This document shows positions 37,905-46,484 of a stretch of 52,642 bases of DNA, piece by piece. Both the position numbers and the translations under genes were made by a program. The notes under the pieces were generated by a model that saw only the letters and a program-made list of their open reading frames with translations, made no database searches and was not told where the DNA came from. Within the stretch, counting starts at the first letter, position 1; each line of letters starts with the position of its first letter. Source of the DNA: Bacteroidaceae bacterium (GTDB lineage Bacteria > Bacteroidota > Bacteroidia > Bacteroidales > Bacteroidaceae); the NCBI GenBank assembly GCA_017517925.1, contig JAFWXS010000118.1, positions 1-52,642 on the forward strand, given 5' to 3'.

Positions 37905-38633
37905 ATGAAGCGGTACTTATATACATATTATATATTCGGAATATTTGCTCTTATCGCCTGCCAACAGATGGAAGGACCTGGGACTCTGGGCGGCGAGTGC
38001 ATCTTGGAACTCGAGGTCGCTCGTGCTGGAAAACCCTCTGTGACTTCGCGTGCCGTAGATGCAGACTTGGCTGTCACCATTCTTGATGCCAATGGAGAGG
38101 AGTATCTCTTCTATCCTGCAGGCAATATCCCTAAGAAAATCGTATTGGAACCGGGCGTATTCACCGTATGTGCCCATACCGAAAACCAAAATAATTGGCA
38201 CACAGCCCAGGGAGGAAAGGGCGAACCTTGCTACTTTGCCAGCCAGCAGGTTGAGATGGAGTATGACCATCGTACTCGTATCTCTATGTCTGTTCCTATG
38301 GTTAATTATGCCGTTGAGGTGGACCTTCCCGACTTATTTGATAATCTGTTCAAAGTATACCAATTCACACTAAAGAGTGGCGAACGTGAAGTGGCCGTTC
38401 GCGAAGGTGAAAAGGCTTATTTTGACCTCTCTGCTGGGGGCTTTTTCTATTCACTTAGTGTAACCAATACGGATGGCGTATCTCATGCTCATTCACCTAT
38501 ATGGTTCTTTGATGTGCAGGGGGGTAAGCACTATCTTTTGCGCTACCACTATGCTTCAGAAGCTATGTCGGGTAACGTAGAGATTGAGATTACTGATGAT
38601 ATGGGGACCGACGATACATATATAGACCTGTAA
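37905..38633 (+). CDS. Short DUF4493-type lipoprotein, operon gene 7
   Basis: 242 residues; a signal rich in Tyr and Phe (YTYYIFGIFALIAC) with the lipobox Cys at residue 19. First strand ECILELEVA, TSRA with Arg 30 residues after the Cys, then LAVTILDANGEEY and VLEPGVFTVCAHTEN, the core of the DUF4493 domain, and SMVNYAVEVDLPD. It has no C-terminal addition (ends DMGTDDTYIDL), so it could be a single-domain subunit. It abuts genes 6 and 8 with no spacer. Confidence 0.78.
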   Translation: MKRYLYTYYIFGIFALIACQQMEGPGTLGGECILELEVARAGKPSVTSRAVDADLAVTILDANGEEYLFYPAGNIPKKIVLEPGVFTVCAHTENQNNWHTAQGGKGEPCYFASQQVEMEYDHRTRISMSVPMVNYAVEVDLPDLFDNLFKVYQFTLKSGEREVAVREGEKAYFDLSAGGFFYSLSVTNTDGVSHAHSPIWFFDVQGGKHYLLRYHYASEAMSGNVEIEITDDMGTDDTYIDL

Positions 38634-39563
38634 ATGAAGATTATGACTCGACTATATACGCAAATACAATCAACGGCGAAGCTCTGCCTCACGTTGCTCA
38701 CAGCCTTTCTGTTGGGCGCGTGCTCCGCAGATATTGCCGAAACCACCATCCCCTCTATTGATGACACCGAGCTGTGGGGTACCTTGGAACTCTCGCTTGG
38801 CAGTGCCACGCGTGCTACCTCGACGGTTATTTCCAAAGAGGAGGCCGACAATTATTGGGTGACCGTGTATAAGGGGCAAGACATCAGTCGGGAAACAACG
38901 CGTCTGAAAGACCTCAATACGCGTCTGTCTGCCGGTTATGGCTATACGGTGAAAGCCGAAAACTGCTTGGAGACTGAGGCAGAAGCAGCAAATTATGGCT
39001 GGGGACAACGTCGCTTCTTAGGCTTTTCTCCATCTTTTTCCATCAAGCCGGGCGAGACAACCAAGGTGGGGGTAGGCTGCACCGTGGCCAATGCGGGTGT
39101 AGAGGTGGTGTTCGATGAGACCATGGCGCATCACTTTACCACCTCCTATCGCGTTACCATTACCGAAGGTGAACGTACCATTGTCTTTGATGAACTTACA
39201 GGTGGTAAGCGCGAATCGGATGTTATCACTCCGGGTAGCGTGGCTTATTATAATGTCGATGATAGCGGCACTCGTACACTGACCTATACGATTGAGGCTT
39301 ATGGCATCGGTAAGCGTTTGGTGAAGACTGCTGCCATGGTGGTGACGAAGGCAAAAATCTCGCGTCTGACGCTAATCTTCATACCAGGAACATTGGATTT
39401 GGATATTGCAATTGACCAAGAGGATATTTTTGTGGAGTTGGGTATTGAGATTACCGATAAGAATGTCATTCAGGATGATGGCTCGGCAGATGTTAATGGT
39501 GCGCACGATGACTTTGAAGAGAGTAGTGACGGCGTGGACATCTCTGATTATGGACAACAATAA
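38634..39563 (+). CDS. DUF4493-type lipoprotein, operon gene 8
   Basis: 309 residues; signal with lipobox LGAC; first strand TLELSLGSA; ATRA with Arg 30 residues after the Cys; then YWVTVYKGQDISRE, LSAGYGYTVKAENC and CTVANAGVEVVFDETM. The back half is beta-rich (RTLTYTIEAYGIGKRL, RLTLIFIPG) and closes with an acidic tail (DGSADVNGAHDDFEESSDG). Same class as genes 1, 7 and 10. No spacer to either neighbour, so one messenger is very likely. Confidence 0.78.
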   Translation: MKIMTRLYTQIQSTAKLCLTLLTAFLLGACSADIAETTIPSIDDTELWGTLELSLGSATRATSTVISKEEADNYWVTVYKGQDISRETTRLKDLNTRLSAGYGYTVKAENCLETEAEAANYGWGQRRFLGFSPSFSIKPGETTKVGVGCTVANAGVEVVFDETMAHHFTTSYRVTITEGERTIVFDELTGGKRESDVITPGSVAYYNVDDSGTRTLTYTIEAYGIGKRLVKTAAMVVTKAKISRLTLIFIPGTLDLDIAIDQEDIFVELGIEITDKNVIQDDGSADVNGAHDDFEESSDGVDISDYGQQ

Positions 39564-41411
39564 ATGAGATTTATAATGAAACAGCATATCCTATACCACA
39601 TATCACTCGTCTTGGGTGTTGCACTCTGTCTTTTTGCGTGCAATGAAGAGGACTTCGTGGATAACACCACTCAAGAATTGTCTTCACTCGAACTCTACAC
39701 CTCCTCTACTAATACACGTACCAGTCTGCTCGATGACGGCACTACCGTAGTATGGAACGCGGAGGACGAACTGGCCGTATATGACTACGAGGCTGCCAAG
39801 CATCGCTTCATAGCAGACAATATCAGTGGTTCGTCTGCACGATTCATCGGAAAGATTACAGCGAAGAAAGACTATTTTCTCGCTCTTTATCCCTATGAGT
39901 TGGGGGCTGAGGCTCTCTCTGCCAATAACGAAATCGTGGTGACACTACCCCAAGCGCAGACCGCAGCGGAAAGCACCTTTGCTCCGAACCTTAATGTGTC
40001 TGTAGCCAAGGGAGCACGCAATGTGGATGGTAGCCCCTCAAATATCACATTCTACAACGTGTGTCAACTGCTCAAGTTTACAGTGCCAGCTTATGCTGCA
40101 GGTAAAATCAAGCAGATAGAGTTTGTTGCCAATACTCCGATTGCGGGAGAGATGCATGTGGACTATAGCACCGATGTGCCTAAGGCAGTGATTGCTGCAG
40201 ATGCCGCTAAGAGTGTCACCATTGTTCCTCCTGCTGGAACGACCGCCTTTAATGCTGGGACCTATTATATTGTATCGGCACCTGTAGAGCTAAATGGGTT
40301 TACGATGTCGTTCACCTGTGACGAGACTTCCTACTCGCTTGGTAGCCATAGCACCTTTGGTGGGGTTGCAGGCAAGGTATATTCTTTAGGTAATATAGAT
40401 CTCGTGAATACTCCTAGGGTATCGGCCGTTCACCAGTATGCGAATGGCACGTTGCAAGGCACTAAACTCACCATTAGTAATGCACCGATGGGTGAATCTG
40501 CGTGGAGTGCTGTCATTAAGAATGCATCCAATACCGTTGTGCGCACCTTGCAGGGAACTGGCACATTGGAATCATCGGAGCAAGATGTAAATTGGCCCTA
40601 TTTACCCAAGGGAAACTACACTATAGAATATACCTTTACAACTTCGAATGATAAGGTCGTTACTAAGACGAATGCATTTAGTGTTGTTGAGTCACCAACA
40701 TTCTCCGTAGGAGTAACGGCCTATACATCGTACTCTTATTATAAGGGTGATGGGGTAGAAAAAAATATCGTTACGGCTAATAGCCTTAACAATGTTACTA
40801 TCTATGAACCTAAAATTTCAATCAATGGTATTGCGTCGCATATCCTTAACAATGCAAACTACTCTTTTAATGTGACAAATAATTTTGGCGGTTCACAACC
40901 GAGTGTGAATAGTGGTGTGTATTCATACAAGGACTATACCGTAAGCAACTATACTTCTTATACGCTTACGGGCAATGTCGCATTTGATGGAGTGACTCGT
41001 TCGGCAAACAAGACGGTGTATATTACCGGCATTCCTTATACGGCGCAACCGCCAACGCAGGCAGATTGGAGTGGTAGTGCAGAGCAATGGAAAGCTGATT
41101 ATGTGCGTTTACACAAGCACACCATTACAAAGACCTTCTACTGTCCTGAGAATATAAATGTAAAAGTGGGACAGATAGCAAGTGCACGTCAACATACTTC
41201 GGGGACAACCTATAAGCTGATTTGTAGCGGAGTAACGTTAAAAACACTCAATACCAGTTGGATGAGTACAGTTGAAGATAATGCAACCTACGATTCTGAG
41301 TTGAAATCAAGTGACGCAACCATAAAGTGCCAGAGTTCATATGGTAGTCCAGATGCAATTATTGAAGGAACTCATGCAAAGGTACGCTCTATTTCCGTAA
41401 GATACAGATAA
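39564..41411 (+). CDS. Fimbrillin-domain lipoprotein with shared module X, operon gene 9
   Basis: 615 residues; signal with lipobox LFAC. The N-terminal domain (about 30-290) is a fimbrillin/Mfa-like-1 domain: first strand LELYTSS, NTRT (Arg 26 after the Cys), VVWNAEDELAVYD, FYNVCQLLKFTVP, GGVAGKVYSLGNI. Module X follows (about 295-615): WPYLPKGNYTIEYTFTT, TAYTSYSYYKGDG, VYITGIPYTA and final KVRSISVRYR, homologous to the end of gene 6 but well diverged. The gene is visibly more AT-rich than the his genes. Finding a true fimbrillin domain in this operon supports the pilus-like view. Confidence 0.8.
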   Translation: MRFIMKQHILYHISLVLGVALCLFACNEEDFVDNTTQELSSLELYTSSTNTRTSLLDDGTTVVWNAEDELAVYDYEAAKHRFIADNISGSSARFIGKITAKKDYFLALYPYELGAEALSANNEIVVTLPQAQTAAESTFAPNLNVSVAKGARNVDGSPSNITFYNVCQLLKFTVPAYAAGKIKQIEFVANTPIAGEMHVDYSTDVPKAVIAADAAKSVTIVPPAGTTAFNAGTYYIVSAPVELNGFTMSFTCDETSYSLGSHSTFGGVAGKVYSLGNIDLVNTPRVSAVHQYANGTLQGTKLTISNAPMGESAWSAVIKNASNTVVRTLQGTGTLESSEQDVNWPYLPKGNYTIEYTFTTSNDKVVTKTNAFSVVESPTFSVGVTAYTSYSYYKGDGVEKNIVTANSLNNVTIYEPKISINGIASHILNNANYSFNVTNNFGGSQPSVNSGVYSYKDYTVSNYTSYTLTGNVAFDGVTRSANKTVYITGIPYTAQPPTQADWSGSAEQWKADYVRLHKHTITKTFYCPENINVKVGQIASARQHTSGTTYKLICSGVTLKTLNTSWMSTVEDNATYDSELKSSDATIKCQSSYGSPDAIIEGTHAKVRSISVRYR

Positions 41412-41420
41412 ATATACTCT

Positions 41421-42158
41421 ATGAAATATATTCATTCTCTATACATGCTTCTTGCGGCTCTATTGCTAATTACGAGCTGCGATGCTGACCATGCAACTCC
41501 GGTTATGGGCAATGAGACAGGAACTTTCTCTCTTGTGCTTACTCCAGGTGAGGTGCAGAGTGAAGTTATTACTCGTGCAGCGTTGAATCTTGACGTTGAG
41601 GACTTTCAGATTACGTTGGCAGAGGCGAATGGTACACTGTTGCTTGATAAACGTCTTTTGGGCGAGCTTACCGAGGCCGAATGTACGCTTCCTGCGGCTA
41701 CGGGCTATCAAATTAAGGCGGAGAGTTGCACTCCTGAAGAGTCTATTACACTCAACGAGCGGTGGGGTATGGCACATTTTGTAGCAACGACGACGTTTGA
41801 CATTGTGTCCAATCAGCATACTCCCGTGTCGCTCACCTGCTCTATGGATAATGCCGGGGTGCAGTTTGTCTTTGAACAGAGTTTCTTGGACAAATTCCCC
41901 ATACATGCAGTGACTACCCAAGATGGTCGTTCGTTGGTCTTTAATAAAGATACGCACGATAAGATAGCCTATTATCCCATAGAAGAAGATGGGGAAACTG
42001 TACGCCTCAAACTGACTGGCTCGGCTGGCGGATGGAGCGACCGTATTGAGATTATTCAAGAGATGCCTATTAACCGAGGAAAAATATATATAGTTAGCAT
42101 AACTTATAACGAAACAATGTCCAGCGAAGTAGCTTTAAAGGTATCTGAGGTTCATTAA
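41421..42158 (+). CDS. Short DUF4493-type lipoprotein, operon gene 10
   Basis: 245 residues; signal with lipobox ITSC; first strand TFSLVLTPG; VITRA with Arg 32 residues after the Cys; then FQITLAEANGTLLLDK, LPAATGYQIKAESC and CSMDNAGVQFVFEQSFL, the conserved DUF4493 core. The C-terminus KIYIVSITYNETMSSEVALKVSEVH could be a final donor-type strand. A hairpin with a T-run 45 bases behind the stop closes the operon. Confidence 0.78.
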   Translation: MKYIHSLYMLLAALLLITSCDADHATPVMGNETGTFSLVLTPGEVQSEVITRAALNLDVEDFQITLAEANGTLLLDKRLLGELTEAECTLPAATGYQIKAESCTPEESITLNERWGMAHFVATTTFDIVSNQHTPVSLTCSMDNAGVQFVFEQSFLDKFPIHAVTTQDGRSLVFNKDTHDKIAYYPIEEDGETVRLKLTGSAGGWSDRIEIIQEMPINRGKIYIVSITYNETMSSEVALKVSEVH

Positions 42159-42203
42159 GGCGCTTCTTCCTAACTCTTTGGAACTACTTAGGGGGATTTA
42201 TAT

Positions 42204-42236
42204 TTAAGGAGGTGAATTTTGCCTCCTTAATTTTTC
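42204..42236 (+). terminator. Terminator of the lipoprotein operon
   Basis: Arms TTAAGGAGG (42204-42212) and CCTCCTTAA (42222-42230) with a nine-base loop, followed by TTTTTC. Confidence 0.75.
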
Positions 42237-42256
42237 TTAAATAAGAATAAAATCCT

Positions 42257-42264
42257 TATCTTTG
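42257..42264 (+). promoter_or_regulatory. -7 box upstream of the permease operon
   Basis: TATCTTTG, 50 bases before the permease ATG. The -33 region has no clear TTTG. Confidence 0.5.
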
Positions 42265-42314
42265 GCGACAGTTTTAACCGTGGGTAATTTCTTTTGCCGA
42301 CAAAACTATGAAAT

Positions 42315-43730
42315 ATGTCTGACTCGAATGGTAAGTTCAAACGCTCGATGCGCCCCATAGATGTGTGGGCCTTGGCATTGGGTGCAATAATTGGTTGGGG
42401 ATGCTTTGTGCTCCCAGGTAACGCATTTCTGCCGAAAGCCGGTCCGTTAGGTACGGCATTGGGTATGCTCATTGGGGCTTTCTTGATTATCGTGATAGCA
42501 CTCAGTTACGGATACCTCATCCGTAAGTTCCCCATCAGCGGAGGAGAGTTTATCTACACCAAGGAAGCCATAGGCAAGCGTAATGCTTTTGTCTGCGGTT
42601 GGGGTATGATATTGGCCTACTGGAGCCTTATCCCGCTTAATGCTACGGCATTGGCACTCATCAGCCGCTACTTGTTCCCTGGTATCATACAGCGCGGCCT
42701 GCTCTACCAAGTGGCCGGGTGGGATGTATATGCCGGTGAGGTGGTATTGGCCTCGGTGTTCATTATCCTCATGGCACTTATCAATATCAAGGGCATCAAG
42801 CAGGCGGCATGGTTGCAGACGGCTATCTCGCTTACGCTCGTGGGATGCATCTGTCTCATTACATGCCTGATTATGGGCATGGCCGACTGGAGCAACTTGA
42901 CACCTGGTTTCCCTGAGAATACGAACTGGTGGCAGGGCGTGTTCAGTATCGTGGCTATGGCACCTTGGGCGTTCATCGGTTTCGACTGCATACCGCAGAG
43001 CGCCGAGGAGTATAACTTCGACCACAAGAAGTCTACACGCATCATGGTACTGGCCATCTTCATTGCCGCCCTGCTCTATATAGCTGTATGTACGGTGACT
43101 GCTACGGGCTTGATGCCGTGGCAGGATCTGCTGGCTTCGCGTGAAAACTGGCCTACAGGTTTCGTCGTGCGCAAGTTGTTGGGACTTGCGGGCTTGGTAA
43201 TCCTCGGTATTGCCATGTTCTGTGCCGTGGTGTCGGGTATGAACGCCTTCTATATCTCCACTTCGCGCCTGATGTATGCGATGGCCGATGAGGGCAGTCT
43301 GCCTGCGGTGTTCAAGCAACTCTCTCCCAAGCATGGTACCCCGCGCAACGCCATCCTTTTCGTCATGGTGATGAGTCTGTTTGCTCCGTGGTTTGGTCGC
43401 GAAGTGCTCAACTGGATTGTCGACATGACCAGTGTAGGCGCAGCCATTGTGTTTGCTTACACCACCGGCTCAGCAGCCATTATGGCCCGTAAGGCCGGTG
43501 ATACACGTCAAATATGGATTGGCATCGTGGGTTGTGTGTTCTCGCTCTTCTTCCTGTCGCTGCTGCTCATCCCCGGTATGCCAGGCTACCTCTCTTTCCA
43601 GAGCCGCGTGATATTGTTGGTATGGATTGCAATAGGTTTTGCTTTTTACTGGATTATACGTAAGAACTATGGAGAAATACAACGAAAGAGAAAGCTACTT
43701 CGTAGACATAGAGAAAATACTGGGGCCTAA
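42315..43730 (+). CDS. APC-superfamily amino acid permease
   Basis: A 471-residue inner-membrane transporter with twelve hydrophobic segments, from ALGAIIGWGCFVLPG (TM1, unwound Gly-rich motif) to VILLVWIAIGFAFYWIIR. The GGEFIYTKEAIG stretch and the TM6-like SIVAMAPWAFIGFDCIPQ are typical of the APC family. The substrate cannot be told. The next gene, a glycine-lipid type acyltransferase, starts 62 bases before the permease ends, so their expression is tied. A basic tail (RKRKLLRRHRENTGA) lies in that overlap. Confidence 0.9.
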   Translation: MSDSNGKFKRSMRPIDVWALALGAIIGWGCFVLPGNAFLPKAGPLGTALGMLIGAFLIIVIALSYGYLIRKFPISGGEFIYTKEAIGKRNAFVCGWGMILAYWSLIPLNATALALISRYLFPGIIQRGLLYQVAGWDVYAGEVVLASVFIILMALINIKGIKQAAWLQTAISLTLVGCICLITCLIMGMADWSNLTPGFPENTNWWQGVFSIVAMAPWAFIGFDCIPQSAEEYNFDHKKSTRIMVLAIFIAALLYIAVCTVTATGLMPWQDLLASRENWPTGFVVRKLLGLAGLVILGIAMFCAVVSGMNAFYISTSRLMYAMADEGSLPAVFKQLSPKHGTPRNAILFVMVMSLFAPWFGREVLNWIVDMTSVGAAIVFAYTTGSAAIMARKAGDTRQIWIGIVGCVFSLFFLSLLLIPGMPGYLSFQSRVILLVWIAIGFAFYWIIRKNYGEIQRKRKLLRRHRENTGA

Positions 43731-44520
43731 GCTGCGTAAGAAATTGCCACGCTTTGTCATCAACTTTCTCAAGCGCCGCTTACATCAGGACGACATCAAC
43801 GAGGCCATCATGCAGGCCGAGTGTCCCGTGGGCGCAGGCTTCTTCGATGATGCCCTCCGCTATCTCAACATAACCTTCCGTACACGGGGTGAGGAACTTT
43901 TGGACCCAAACAAAAAGTATCTATTTGCTTGTAATCATCCCTTGGGCGGTCCCGAGGCTTTGATTATCGGCTCGGTGTTCCGTAAACTGTATGGCGATGG
44001 CTTCAAGGTGCCCGTAACGCCTATCTTGGCTCACCTGAAACCTTTGGCGGAATTTTTTGTGCCGGTCAACAACTTGTCGTCCAAGCAGAGCCGCGACCTT
44101 GGCGTACGCATCGCCGAGATGTTTGAGTCAGACAAGCAGGTACTGGTGTTCCCCGCCGGAGTGTGTGCAAAGAAGATTAAGGGCAAAGTCACCGAGATGC
44201 CGTGGAAGAAGATGTTCATCACGCAATCGCGCCGTCACGAGCGCGACGTGGTGCCCATCCACATCTCGGGGCATAACTCCAAGTGGTTCTTCTTCCTTGC
44301 CAAGGTAAGCCGATTGCTCAAGCTCAAAATCAATATCGGTATGCTGTACTTGGTAGACGAACTCTTCAAACAGTGTGGCAATGAGTTTGTCATCACCTTT
44401 GGCGAGCCGATTCCCTATACCACTTTCGACCGCAGCAAAACTGACCTTCAATGGGCTGCTGAGGTTAAGGACAAGGTGGAAAAACTGGCCGAGGGCAATG
44501 GTTGTGTCCCTAACATGTGA
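43669..44520 (+). CDS. glsA: Glycine-lipid O-acyltransferase (PlsC/GlsA-like)
   Basis: A 283-residue membrane-associated acyltransferase. I take ATG 43669 (MEKYNERES). Motif I is CNHPLGGPEA at about 88-97: catalytic His H90 but Glu at the place where relatives usually have Asp. Motif III-like FPAGVCAKK follows near residue 167, and VVPIHISGHNS near 200. In Bacteroides thetaiotaomicron GlsA adds the second acyl chain to N-acyl-glycine made by GlsB; the glsB-like gene follows here, which supports the call. Alternative: another lysophospholipid acyltransferase. Confidence 0.8.
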   Translation: MEKYNERESYFVDIEKILGPKLRKKLPRFVINFLKRRLHQDDINEAIMQAECPVGAGFFDDALRYLNITFRTRGEELLDPNKKYLFACNHPLGGPEALIIGSVFRKLYGDGFKVPVTPILAHLKPLAEFFVPVNNLSSKQSRDLGVRIAEMFESDKQVLVFPAGVCAKKIKGKVTEMPWKKMFITQSRRHERDVVPIHISGHNSKWFFFLAKVSRLLKLKINIGMLYLVDELFKQCGNEFVITFGEPIPYTTFDRSKTDLQWAAEVKDKVEKLAEGNGCVPNM

Positions 44521-44616
44521 TAAATAACCACGGATTGAACAGATTTTATAATATAGAATAGAGAAGAATAATCCGATAAATCCGTGAAATCTGTGGTGAA
44601 AATAAAAAGAAAATAT
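44521..44616. repeat. Spacer with inverted 'CCACGGATT' type repeats
   Basis: ACCACGGATTGAACAGATTT (44527-44546) is partly matched in inverse by AAATCCGTGAAATCTGTGGT (44578-44597). Same class as the short repeats elsewhere in the window. No gene seen. Confidence 0.5.
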
Positions 44617-45567
44617 ATGTTTCCTCCTATTATTGAGCCTGTATCCGTTGAGTTACTCAAAAGTGAACTCAACGAGAAGACCTTCCTCCGCACTACCAAT
44701 CGCGGAAACAACGAACTATATGTAGTGAACAATGAGACTGCACCCAACGTGCTGCGCGAGGTAGGCCGCTTGCGTGAGGTGTCGTTCCGCGCTGTAGGCG
44801 GTGGCAGTGGTACCGAGTGTGACCTTGACCACTTTGACCTCGAAGACCCTGCCTGCTTCCAGCTCGTCGTATGGAATCCCGAGGCCGATGAGATTATCGG
44901 TGGCTACCGCTTCACCCGCTGGAAACTGGCCTCTTTCCACGAAAACGGACAACCCTATGTGAATACCGAGCACCTCTTCGACTTCTCGCAGAAGTTCCTC
45001 GACAATGAGTTCCCCCACTGCATCGAGATGGCTCGCGCCTTTGTGCAGCCCAAGTACCAAAGTGCAGCAGGTGGACGCAAGGCACTCTTTGCCCTCGACA
45101 ACCTGTGGGACGGTATCGGCGGACTCATTGCTACTGACCCCACGGAGAAGTACCTCTCGGGCAAGGTGACCATCTATAGCACCAGTCCTGAGATGAGCCG
45201 CAAGGCTATGGTCTACTACCTCGACATGTGCTTCGGTGATCGCGAGGGACTCATCACCTCAAAGAATCCCGAGACTTGCACTCCCGAGCAGGCCACCTTC
45301 TTCAAGGAATTGTTTACCGGTGCCGACTACAAGGAGAATTATGCCATTCTCAATGACTATGTGAAGTCATTGGGCGATACCATTCCTCCGTTCATACATC
45401 TTTATATCGGTCTCTCGCCCACGATGAAGACCTTCGGCACCACTTTTGACCCCGATTTCGGTGACTGCTACGACACGGCGATGCTCATCACTACAGCAGA
45501 CATCTACCCCGACAAATATGCCCGTTATGTAGACTCATACGAGAAGTGCAAGGAATATAGAAGATAA
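44617..45567 (+). CDS. glsB: Glycine N-acyltransferase (GlsB/OlsB-like GNAT)
   Basis: A 316-residue GNAT-fold acyltransferase of the OlsB/hemolysin-like group (Acetyltransf_5). ATG 44617 is preferred over a GTG at 44584 that lies in the repeat. Motifs: VGRLREVSFRAVGGGSG near the start, DHFDLEDPACFQLVVWN, IIGGYRFT, IEMARAFVQPKYQ. The enzyme family joins a 3-hydroxy fatty acid from acyl-ACP to the amino group of ornithine or, in Bacteroides, glycine. The glsA-like gene upstream completes the two-step lipid pathway. Confidence 0.85.
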   Translation: MFPPIIEPVSVELLKSELNEKTFLRTTNRGNNELYVVNNETAPNVLREVGRLREVSFRAVGGGSGTECDLDHFDLEDPACFQLVVWNPEADEIIGGYRFTRWKLASFHENGQPYVNTEHLFDFSQKFLDNEFPHCIEMARAFVQPKYQSAAGGRKALFALDNLWDGIGGLIATDPTEKYLSGKVTIYSTSPEMSRKAMVYYLDMCFGDREGLITSKNPETCTPEQATFFKELFTGADYKENYAILNDYVKSLGDTIPPFIHLYIGLSPTMKTFGTTFDPDFGDCYDTAMLITTADIYPDKYARYVDSYEKCKEYRR

Positions 45568-45590
45568 CGCAAACGAAAAAAGACAGCATA

Positions 45591-46484
45591 ATGAAACATT
45601 CTGTAAAAGATTGGATTCTCACTACCCGTCCCTGGTCGTTCCCTGCATCGGCCATGCCCGTACTCACAACCTTCGCCTTCATGGCATGGAACAGCAGCCA
45701 AGGCGGCTCGCCTATTGATTGGGTAAGCGGCATTCTTGCCGTAGTGGGCATTGTCTTCTTTCACGCTTCGGGTAATATGCTGAGCGACATACGCGACTAT
45801 AAGAAGGGTGTCGACGAAGGTTTGCAACACATGCCGCTGGTAAACGGCTCGTTTACCACGAAGGAGTATCTCTGTTTCAGTCTCGCTCTTTTTGTCGTGG
45901 GTGTAGCCATCGGCCTGTACATCATGTCGCGCTGCGGATTGCCACTCCTCTATGCTGCACTGTGTGGAGCCTTCTTCACGCTCACCTACGCGCTGTTCAA
46001 GTACATCGCCTTGGGCGACCTTGTGATATTCCTCTCCTATGCCATCATCCCCATCCTGGGTACCACTTATGCTACTACGAGCGAATACTACACCCCTGCA
46101 TTGGTGCTGGCACTGCCCATAGGTCTCATCACGGTGGCTATCCTGCATGTTAACAATACACGAGACATCGACTCTGACCGCAAGGCGGGCATCCGCACAT
46201 GGGCCATGCTCATCGGTCGCAAGGCATCGCTCAAGCTCTATGCCTTCGAGGTGCTCTTCCCCTTCGTGCTCATCGTGGCTACCGTATGTTGCGGTTGGCT
46301 CCCTTGGTATAGTCTGATAGCCCTATTAGCGGCTCCCAAGGCTTGGAAGAATGCCCACACCGTGCTCAGTGCCAAGAAAAAAGGGACAGAACTACTTGCA
46401 CCTATCGATTCTGAGACTGCACAGCTGCAGCTCATCTTCAGCCTGCTGCTTACTATATCACTATTTATAGCAGCGGTACTATGA
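45591..46484 (+). CDS. menA: 1,4-dihydroxy-2-naphthoate polyprenyltransferase MenA
   Basis: MenA attaches the isoprenoid tail to DHNA in menaquinone synthesis at the inner membrane. The 297-residue UbiA-family protein has about nine membrane helices and both Asp-rich motifs: NMLSDIRD (N62, D66, D69) followed by KGVDEG, and NNTRDIDSDRKAGIRT near residue 185. The RPWSFPAS start is typical of MenA. It lies 23 bases after glsB and overlaps the CPBP gene by ATGA, a membrane-lipid-and-quinone transcription unit. Confidence 0.92.
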   Translation: MKHSVKDWILTTRPWSFPASAMPVLTTFAFMAWNSSQGGSPIDWVSGILAVVGIVFFHASGNMLSDIRDYKKGVDEGLQHMPLVNGSFTTKEYLCFSLALFVVGVAIGLYIMSRCGLPLLYAALCGAFFTLTYALFKYIALGDLVIFLSYAIIPILGTTYATTSEYYTPALVLALPIGLITVAILHVNNTRDIDSDRKAGIRTWAMLIGRKASLKLYAFEVLFPFVLIVATVCCGWLPWYSLIALLAAPKAWKNAHTVLSAKKKGTELLAPIDSETAQLQLIFSLLLTISLFIAAVL

